A stretch of 6,177 nt of DNA from Dehalococcoidia bacterium. Lineage in GTDB: Bacteria; Chloroflexota; Dehalococcoidia; Dehalococcoidales; RBG-16-60-22. The stretch lies in NCBI GenBank assembly GCA_030615655.1, contig JAUWYU010000094.1, positions 1 to 6,177 on the forward strand, in the 5' to 3' direction. The translations under genes and the position numbers were made by a program. A model generated the notes under the pieces. That model was not told the DNA's origin. It saw only the letters and a program-made list of their open reading frames with translations, and ran no database searches. Position 1 is the stretch's first letter; the number at the start of each line of letters is the position of its first letter. Below, piece by piece: positions 4,934 to 6,177 of the stretch.

Positions 4934-5731
4934 ATGCTGTTCACAAAATCATCAATGAAACAAAAAACTCACCGGCACAGGAATGTCCGACGGCTGGGGG
5001 TGGCTTTAACGCTAGCGGGAGTCCTCTACCTTACGAGCGCATCCCCTGCCCCAGCGCAGGACCTAGGCGAATACTTCCAGATAAACTACGACTCGGTGAG
5101 CTTTGACAAGGACAGAGTCAATGGAAACGAATTATTTTACGCCATCATCACGGGACGCGCTATCTGCACTAAAGACCTGCCCGCGCTGGTAAGCGAAGCC
5201 CTCGTCACCTCGCATATTGTCGCCGAACATACCGTCAGCGGCACCAAGGTAACGCTCAACTCGAACTATACCATTACGATAAAGCCCTTTCCCTGTAAAA
5301 AAGATGAAACATTTGAAATCAACCAGGCGGTACCCATGCAATTCCCGCCGGAGGCCGAATTAGGCGAATACAATATTATCGGGCAGCTTGTCGAAGCCAA
5401 GGTTAAAGTTATTTTATGGGTGCCGATAACCGACTTTCTACCCCAGGAACAGCAGATGGGCACGATAAAATATATCGCAACCGAGCCAGCATTAACAACA
5501 CCAGTGGAAACGGCAGTAATAGAAACGGTGGTACCGGCACCAGTCGCCGAAGCTCCGGCGCCCCCGGAAACGCCAGCCCTGCCAGCCTTGCCAACATTAA
5601 CATCCAGAACTACAGCTTCGCCTGAGCCGGCGGAGTCCACCAGCACGTGGTGGGTCTGGCTGATATTCGTTTTTGCTATCGCCATCACAGCTTTCAATGT
5701 CTACTGGTATATACGACAGCGCCGCGGATAG
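4934..5731 (+). CDS. secreted single-pass surface protein 2, paralogue
   Basis: This 265-residue protein has no recognised family and is a clear paralogue of the preceding gene: by eye, roughly half the residues of the mature domain are identical. A basic N-region (H-R-H-R-N-V-R-R) and hydrophobic core (21-35) lead to a signal peptidase site after S-P-A-P-A (residue 41). Shared motifs are Y-F, F-D-K, N-G-x-E-L-F-Y-A, G-R-A-I-C (C77), V-T-L-N, T-I-K-P-F-P, F-L-P-Q-E-Q-Q-M-G-T and A-T-E-P-A. A second Cys, C121 after P-F-P, is Ser in the paralogue, so only this copy could form an internal disulfide. The P/A/E/T linker (about 184-237) is some 30 residues longer than in copy 1. W239-W240, a membrane span (to about 260) and R-Q-R-R-G end the protein. 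ATG 4934 is preferred for its SD; ATG 4955 would still leave a signal peptide. No terminator is evident before uvrB. Confidence 0.82.
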   Translation: MLFTKSSMKQKTHRHRNVRRLGVALTLAGVLYLTSASPAPAQDLGEYFQINYDSVSFDKDRVNGNELFYAIITGRAICTKDLPALVSEALVTSHIVAEHTVSGTKVTLNSNYTITIKPFPCKKDETFEINQAVPMQFPPEAELGEYNIIGQLVEAKVKVILWVPITDFLPQEQQMGTIKYIATEPALTTPVETAVIETVVPAPVAEAPAPPETPALPALPTLTSRTTASPEPAESTSTWWVWLIFVFAIAITAFNVYWYIRQRRG

Positions 5732-5772
5732 CCCCCTCCCCTACCTTTTCCCACCCCACCTTAGGTCATAGA

Positions 5773-5782
5773 TATTCCCACC
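5773..5782 (+). repeat. intergenic decamer TATTCCCACC, copy 3
   Basis: Exact copy 41 nt after the stop of surface protein 2. It overlaps the proposed uvrB -35 box (TTCCCA, 5775-5780). A one-mismatch relative, TTTTCCCACC, lies 27 bp upstream at 5746-5755. Confidence 0.6.
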
Positions 5783-5804
5783 CACCGCCCTTAAGGTATA
5801 TACT
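5775..5804 (+). promoter_or_regulatory. promoter of uvrB
   Basis: TTCCCA at 5775-5780 (4 of 6), an 18-bp spacer, and TATACT at 5799-5804 (5 of 6). Predicted start is near 5811, with a leader of about 25 nt and an SD (CAGGG, 5824-5828) 7 nt before the ATG. The -10 hexamer is the same as in the two upstream surface-protein genes. I see no convincing LexA-type operator. Confidence 0.55.
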
Positions 5805-5835
5805 ATCCCTAGAACACTTTTAACAGGGTAGTTTT

Positions 5836-6177
5836 ATGCCACCGTTTAAAATAATCTCAGACTTCAAAATGACCGGCGACCAGCCCCAGGCGGTTGACGG
5901 GCTGGTGGAGGGTCTTGGTAAAGGTTTCAAGCACCAGACCCTGCTGGGCGTTACCGGCAGCGGCAAGACCTTCACCATGGCCAACGTCATCGAGCGGGTG
6001 CAGCGTCCCACGCTGGTCATCTGCCACAACAAGACGCTGGCCGCCCAGCTTGCCAGCGAGTTTAAAGAGTTCTTCCCGGAAAGCGCCGTGGAGTACTTCG
6101 TCAGCTACTACGACTACTATCAGCCGGAAGCCTATGTGCCCCGCACCGACACCTACATCGAGAAAGAGGTGGACATC
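5836..6177 (+). CDS. uvrB: excinuclease ABC subunit B (UvrB), 5' part
   Basis: The first 114 residues of UvrB; the gene continues past the window end (family members are about 660-670 residues). Visible motifs in order: F-K-I-I-S-D-F-K-M-T-G-D-Q-P-Q-A (residues 4-19, the Q-motif-like start of the helicase fold), Walker A G-V-T-G-S-G-K-T (38-45, K44), C-H-N-K-T-L-A-A-Q-L (63-72), and the aromatic beta-hairpin start Y-Y-D-Y-Y-Q-P-E-A-Y-V-P (91-102). The hairpin tyrosines separate DNA strands during damage verification. UvrB receives DNA from UvrA, checks the lesion with its ATPase motor and recruits UvrC for incision. ATG 5836 follows CAGGG at a good distance, and the N-terminus matches the family. 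It has its own promoter and is not obviously co-transcribed with the surface-protein genes. Confidence 0.97.
   Translation, partial: MPPFKIISDFKMTGDQPQAVDGLVEGLGKGFKHQTLLGVTGSGKTFTMANVIERVQRPTLVICHNKTLAAQLASEFKEFFPESAVEYFVSYYDYYQPEAYVPRTDTYIEKEVDI

Noticed and set aside
4725..5731. Sortase (LPxTG) sorting signal in the surface proteins
   Set aside because: The C-termini have a hydrophobic span and basic tail, but no LPxTG-like pentapeptide at the expected place; L-P-x-L-P-T in copy 2 is in the stalk and lacks the Gly.
5797..5835. LexA/SOS box before uvrB
   Set aside because: There is a GAAC half-site at 5812-5815 but no matching GTTC partner at the right spacing.

Overview
This window looks like part of a bacterial chromosome, most plausibly from the Dehalococcoidia branch of Chloroflexota. 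That placement is an inference from the RimI-like acetyltransferase, YebC, RuvC, RuvA run followed by a PPC-domain gene, from the style of the proteins, and from the REP-like intergenic palindromes. No rRNA or other decisive marker is present. All supported genes lie on the + strand.

Left part (1-2791): a compact, G+C-rich housekeeping block. It starts with the 3' end of a RimI-type GNAT acetyltransferase. A near-consensus sigma-70 promoter overlaps the rimI stop codon and should drive yebC (translation factor family, TACO1/YebC), ruvC (Holliday-junction resolvase), ruvA (junction-binding subunit) and a small PPC/DUF296-domain protein. ruvC, ruvA and the PPC gene overlap by a few bases at their stop/start junctions, so they are probably translationally coupled. 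ruvB does not follow ruvA here; the PPC gene sits in that position.

Middle part (2802-5731): an accessory-looking segment, clearly less G+C-rich at its start. It begins with a membrane-anchored coiled-coil/TPR protein whose repeats are nearly identical at DNA level. An intrinsic terminator and a composite palindromic element follow. Then come two tandem paralogous genes for secreted, single-pass, C-terminally anchored surface proteins of a family I do not recognise. Each has its own sigma-70-type promoter with the same TATACT -10 hexamer, and the first promoter predicts an essentially leaderless mRNA.

Right part (5775-6177): a promoter and the 5' end of uvrB (nucleotide excision repair), which runs off the window.

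The decamer TATTCCCACC occurs exactly once in each of the three intergenic gaps after the TPR gene, after surface protein 1 and after surface protein 2, where it overlaps the uvrB promoter. The duplicated surface-protein pair and this decamer are the least explained parts of the window. The DNA-repair genes on both sides (ruvC/ruvA and uvrB) are conventional.
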